Shown one piece after another: positions 6,245 to 9,289 of a stretch of 9,289 nt of DNA. The DNA comes from Flavobacteriaceae bacterium UBA3078 (GTDB lineage: Bacteria; Bacteroidota; Bacteroidia; Flavobacteriales; Flavobacteriaceae). Under the pieces are notes generated by a model, which did not search any database, was not told the DNA's origin, and saw only the letters and a program-made list of their open reading frames with translations. Location of the stretch: positions 1-9,289 of the forward strand of contig DFBO01000275.1 in the NCBI GenBank assembly GCA_002366675.1, given 5' to 3'. The translations under genes were made by a program, and so were the position numbers. Positions within the stretch are counted from its first letter, which is position 1; each line of letters opens with the position of its first letter.

Positions 6245-6266
6245 TCACATCTTTTTCACCTCCTTA
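6245..6266 (-). other. Near-perfect ribosome site followed by ATG-TGA (start-stop)
   Basis: On the minus strand AAGGAGGTGA is followed, eight bases after GGAGG, by ATG (6250-6248) and immediately by TGA (6247-6245). This is the strongest ribosome site in the window, yet it serves no open reading frame. It may be the relic of a lost gene start, or a minimal start-stop element loading ribosomes on read-through RNA between the LarA-like gene and the importer. It lies just upstream of the -35 of the importer promoter, so only upstream transcripts would carry it. Confidence 0.45.
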
Positions 6267-6289
6267 TGACCTTATTTTTTAGTTTTACC

Positions 6290-7573
6290 TTACTCATCTA
6301 CTAATTCTGGTAAAACCTCCCATCCATAATTTATAATACCTATCTTAGCATTTTCCCCCTTAAGGTTAATTGCCATCTCTAAAGCATTCTCAATAGATTC
6401 TGCGCTTTGAAAACCAAGATTAGCCTTTTGTTTTTGAGTTAGACTTGAAAAACAAATCACTTTCGTCCTTTTTAAAAGCCTCGCATGCATAAGTAAATCT
6501 CCACCGCAAACTAGATCTTTCAAAGTTCCATTCTCCATCAATATTTCTATTTTATCAAAATTTTTCAATGCAAATATCTCACGCTCTTCATGGGTAGGTG
6601 CAATTCCTTCAGAAAATTCTCCAGCAAGAATGGTAATTCCATCTTTCTTTAATCCTCGTTGTGAAAGAAAAACTGCTTTACCACCCGCCCAATAATCTAT
6701 TTCTCCTGGATATGCACTTACTATAACAATATCAGCAAGTTCTTTAATGGGTCTTAGAAAAAATTCTTTTGCCTTTTTTACCCCCTCCCGATGTGCAACA
6801 ATAGGATCACCTGCAACTACAGCATAAATTTTTCCATTCGGGTTTACCACAGTATTTAGAATAAAATTTAACCCTACTTTTTTCGCAATTTCTTCTATTT
6901 CTTTTCTAAAAGGATTATCAACGTTTCCAGCTATTTCAAAAAGCCCAGGAGATCTTGGAGCCAACAAGTGGGTAGCGCCAGTAGTTTCCCATCCACATAC
7001 TCCAGGTTGGATAATTTTTGCTCCCCCTGACCAACCAGCATGGATATGTGGTGAAATACTGCCAATTCCAATAACAAAATCAGAGTTATAAACCTCTTGA
7101 TTAATTTTTATAGGAGTTCCTTTCTTTGTTCGCCCTAAGTCCATAAAAATACTTGAATCTTTCCACTCATTATTTTTTATACTTATTCGCTTAACAATCT
7201 TCGAGCCATATTTCTCTTCAATTTCTTCTTGATTCATATACCGATGTGTTCCTAAAGCAATTATAATTTTAATATCTTTATCGTCAATACCTATATTATT
7301 TAATTCCTTTATCACTATCGGTAAAATTTTTCTTTGAGGAGTTGGTCTAGTTATATCATCAACAATAATAGTTATCTTCATACGAGGATTTATTAACTCA
7401 TTTAGTGGTTTCGTCCCAAAAGGCGATCTTAGAGCACAAGAAATATACTCTTCCTCCTTTTTAATATTAATATTTTCAAGTTTGGGAGTTTCCAAATAGT
7501 AAAGTAAATTTTCTTCATTTACGGTAAAATATAAATCATCTCCCCCATATTTAATTCTTAGCTTTTTTAGCAC
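6290..7573 (-). CDS. larA: LarA-family nickel-pincer racemase/epimerase
   Basis: This 427-residue cytoplasmic protein, close to the 424 of lactate racemase from Lactiplantibacillus plantarum, belongs to the LarA family, which uses the nickel-pincer nucleotide cofactor to racemise or epimerise 2-hydroxy acids by hydride transfer. Visible motifs are DDITRPTP (72-79), ALGTH with H110, SPHIHAGWSGGAK with H176 and K186, and TGATHL with H202. These match, with a constant offset of two, the catalytic H108 and H174, the cofactor-anchoring K184 and the nickel ligand H200 of LarA, so the active site appears complete. Cofactor synthesis genes (larB, larC, larE) are not in the window. It starts with GTG, with GGAG seven bases upstream, 75 bases after the SIS gene. 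The sugar context argues for a sugar-acid substrate such as an aldonate rather than lactate; that is inference. Family members include racemases for lactate, malate and phenyllactate and an aldonate 2-epimerase. Confidence 0.88.
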   Translation of the reverse strand: MLKKLRIKYGGDDLYFTVNEENLLYYLETPKLENINIKKEEEYISCALRSPFGTKPLNELINPRMKITIIVDDITRPTPQRKILPIVIKELNNIGIDDKDIKIIIALGTHRYMNQEEIEEKYGSKIVKRISIKNNEWKDSSIFMDLGRTKKGTPIKINQEVYNSDFVIGIGSISPHIHAGWSGGAKIIQPGVCGWETTGATHLLAPRSPGLFEIAGNVDNPFRKEIEEIAKKVGLNFILNTVVNPNGKIYAVVAGDPIVAHREGVKKAKEFFLRPIKELADIVIVSAYPGEIDYWAGGKAVFLSQRGLKKDGITILAGEFSEGIAPTHEEREIFALKNFDKIEILMENGTLKDLVCGGDLLMHARLLKRTKVICFSSLTQKQKANLGFQSAESIENALEMAINLKGENAKIGIINYGWEVLPELVDE

Positions 7574-7648
7574 TTTTTTGCTCCATAAAACTTCGATTGA
7601 AATAAACTACTCTTTTATCCAATTCTTTTAAAATATATACCTTACTTA

Positions 7649-8407
7649 TTATCTTAAGTGTTTTACGCGGGAATTGTACTTTTCATGCCATTTTTGATTT
7701 TCCTTATCCCCTTCCGGCAAATTAGCACTCATCCATAAGGGAGGCTCTATCCCTTCTTTTACTAATTTCTCAACGCTACCGATTACTAATAAATGCAAGC
7801 AAAAGCTATTCAAAAAAGTTGAAACCGGAGCCACTTTCTGTTTACAGCCCTCGATCTCAACTGAGGCGTCACCCAAAGGCATGTAGCAGTTCACAAAAAC
7901 ATCAACGATCTCATGTAGATTTTTACCCGATGAATGACGGGAAGCCACTCCCTTAGGAACAGATTTAGCAAACGAAGTTGAGGTAATACCAATGGTATTC
8001 AGACCTCGCTTTTTGGACTCTAAAGCAGCATCAATCGTTACAGGATTAATACCATACGCATTTACAATAATAATAGTTTCACCCTTTTTGACATCGTAAG
8101 CGCTTAAGATGGTTGGTGCTAATCCTTCTGTCCTTTCCATCCAATTGGAATGCTTTGCGCCCATACCAGGCAAAAGGCAAGGATCAAGAAGGGGGTTAAC
8201 AGCTGCCAGACAACCTGCTCTCCAAAACATCTCGGTAGCTCCCATGGTGGAATGTCCACCAGTACCAAAAATGTGTATTAACTGATCTTTTTTTATACTC
8301 TGAACTATAAGGTCTGTAGCACGATCGATTGAAACTTCTTCATTTTTCAAGATTTTTTTAAAGGCTCCATTTAAAACTTCATAGAATTGATAATAGTTCT
8401 TATTCAT
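7649..8407 (-). CDS. SIS-domain sugar-phosphate protein (UPF0309-like), copy 2
   Basis: This 252-residue single-SIS-domain protein is homologous over its full length to the one at 717-1469; by eye about half of the core positions agree. The phosphosugar loop is FGTGGHS (47-53), followed by MGATEMFWRAGC; later blocks are NPVTIDAALESKK (near 121-133), SRHSSGKNLHE (156-166) and PLGDASVEIE (177-186). It differs from copy 1 mainly in the segment after the first helix (LLDPCLLPGMGAKHSNWMER), which lies near the presumed substrate pocket, and in extra cysteines. The function is likely isomerisation, deamination or another step on a phosphosugar. It lies 76 bases after the NagA-like gene and has a strong GGAGG seven bases before its ATG, so the pair probably forms the first step block of the locus. 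UPF0309-type genes beside nagA are consistent with amino-sugar catabolism, but the reaction is unproven. Confidence 0.87.
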   Translation of the reverse strand: MNKNYYQFYEVLNGAFKKILKNEEVSIDRATDLIVQSIKKDQLIHIFGTGGHSTMGATEMFWRAGCLAAVNPLLDPCLLPGMGAKHSNWMERTEGLAPTILSAYDVKKGETIIIVNAYGINPVTIDAALESKKRGLNTIGITSTSFAKSVPKGVASRHSSGKNLHEIVDVFVNCYMPLGDASVEIEGCKQKVAPVSTFLNSFCLHLLVIGSVEKLVKEGIEPPLWMSANLPEGDKENQKWHEKYNSRVKHLR

Positions 8408-8483
8408 TCTTATGCCTCCAGTTATATGATTTTACTTTAACTAATTCTCTTTTTTATTTTAGTAAATTCATAAATTACAAATT

Positions 8484-9289
8484 TTATAAAGATTTATATA
8501 AAATTTTACCATCAACTAAAGTTAATTTTATATTTATATTATTATCAAATACAGTAATATCGGCTTTTTTATCTTTTGTTAATATCCCAATTTTATCATC
8601 TAGCCCTTGCATTTTCGCAGGATTATAAGTCACCAATTTTACAGCCTGACGTACATTTAAATCAACAAATTTTATCATATTCCTTACAAGTTGATCCATT
8701 GTAGACACACTTGAAGCAAAAGACGATCGATCTTCTAATTTGGCCACATAATTTTTCTCTTGAGTCGGAATTTCAAATTCATCAGGTATATCTGATTCAA
8801 CGACAACATCAAGTCCTCCTAAACTATAATTTCCAGGTCCCAAACCTGCAGCACTCATTGAATCAGTTACTAAACATACCTTGTCCATCCCTTTTGAATG
8901 TAATACTAATTTCATTAAACTTGGTGGCAAATGATGTCCATCTGCAATTATTTCAGTCGTTAGTTCATCAATTAATAAAGTTGATTCAATAACCCCGGAC
9001 ACACGGTATGCCTTAATACGATGTAACCCGGACATTCCAGAAAACATATGAGTAACATGGGTATAACCATTTTCAACTGCTTCTAATACTTGCTGATAAA
9101 TAGCATTTGAATGGCCAATGGCCGCGATAATTTTTCTCTTCCTTAGCTCTTGACCTAATTCAAGACAACCAGGTATTTCCGGGGCTGCCGTCACCTTAAT
9201 AATACATAGGTATTTATCTAATAAAGGTAAATATTGTTCTGGTTTTGCTGAGATGATATACTTCGGGTTTTGTGCACCCTTTTGTTCTA
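8484..9289 (-). CDS. nagA: N-acetyl-hexosamine-6-phosphate deacetylase (NagA-like), 5' end off window
   Basis: The C-terminal 267 residues of an amidohydrolase of the NagA type are visible. The frame stays open to the window edge (first full codon at 9287): the residues before the internal GTG at 9194 include EQKGAQNPKYI, matching the NagA block that follows the metal-binding EGPF motif, so the start is outside. Of the visible fragment, GHSN (H59) and THMFSGM (H80) match the two metal-binding histidines, ADGHHLPP (H119) a substrate histidine and VTDSMSAAG (D142) the catalytic aspartate. NagA removes acetate from N-acetylglucosamine-6-phosphate in the cytoplasm. Two features differ from the E. 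coli enzyme: THMFSGMSGLHRI replaces the usual THLFNAM-P-LHH, and about 15 extra residues (near 164-179) precede the SFASSVSTM stretch that is normally GTLAGS-LTM. A related N-acetyl sugar phosphate could be the true substrate. It lies upstream of the second SIS gene. Confidence 0.88.
   Translation of the reverse strand, partial: EQKGAQNPKYIISAKPEQYLPLLDKYLCIIKVTAAPEIPGCLELGQELRKRKIIAAIGHSNAIYQQVLEAVENGYTHVTHMFSGMSGLHRIKAYRVSGVIESTLLIDELTTEIIADGHHLPPSLMKLVLHSKGMDKVCLVTDSMSAAGLGPGNYSLGGLDVVVESDIPDEFEIPTQEKNYVAKLEDRSSFASSVSTMDQLVRNMIKFVDLNVRQAVKLVTYNPAKMQGLDDKIGILTKDKKADITVFDNNINIKLTLVDGKILYKSL

Noticed and set aside
8711..8992. 93-residue plus-strand ORF opposite the NagA-like gene
   Set aside because: It is antisense to conserved deacetylase motifs, L/Q-rich and without family features or ribosome site.
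9192..9194. GTG at 9194 as the start of the NagA-like gene
   Set aside because: The frame continues upstream to the edge with recognisable NagA residues (EQKGAQNP), so this is an internal valine in the VTAAPE motif.

Overview
This is an AT-rich bacterial window in which every convincing gene is read from the minus strand, so transcription runs from high to low coordinates. Strong AAGGAGG-type ribosome sites and the protein repertoire suggest a low-GC bacterium, perhaps an anaerobe of Firmicutes, Thermotogota or Atribacterota type. The assignment is tentative: the window has no ribosomal or other marker gene, and the solute-binding protein lacks the lipobox usual in Gram-positives.

Most of the window (717-9289) is one carbohydrate uptake and catabolism locus. 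In transcription order it holds a NagA-type N-acetyl-hexosamine-6-phosphate deacetylase cut by the window edge; a SIS-domain sugar-phosphate protein of the UPF0309 type; a LarA-family nickel-pincer racemase/epimerase; an ABC sugar importer (binding protein plus two permeases, no ATPase gene); a Gfo/Idh/MocA oxidoreductase; a decayed gene; and a second UPF0309-type SIS protein. The simplest reading is import of an amino sugar or modified sugar, redox or epimerisation chemistry on it by the Gfo/Idh and LarA-like proteins, and entry into central metabolism through deacetylation and SIS-protein steps. The substrate cannot be read from the sequence. The importer has its own promoter (TAGACA, 17 bp, TATAAT) with an overlapping inverted repeat, and a 16-bp perfect stem-loop separates the binding-protein gene from the permease genes.

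The low-coordinate end (1-712) is mobile-element territory. A compact IS200-type insertion sequence, with a TnpA-only Y1 transposase and matching terminal hairpins, sits a few bases beyond the stop codon of the last SIS gene. Its other end abuts the C-terminal piece of a group II intron reverse transcriptase/maturase that runs off the window edge.

Three things are easy to miss: the maturase fragment (1-174), the frameshifted gene remnant at 1466-1781, whose stop overlaps the next start as ATGA, and the true extent of the NagA frame, which is open to the window edge and not started at the internal GTG at 9194. I found no CRISPR array, tRNA, rRNA or defence system. The best candidate for new biology is the combined amino-sugar/LarA/twin-SIS pathway.
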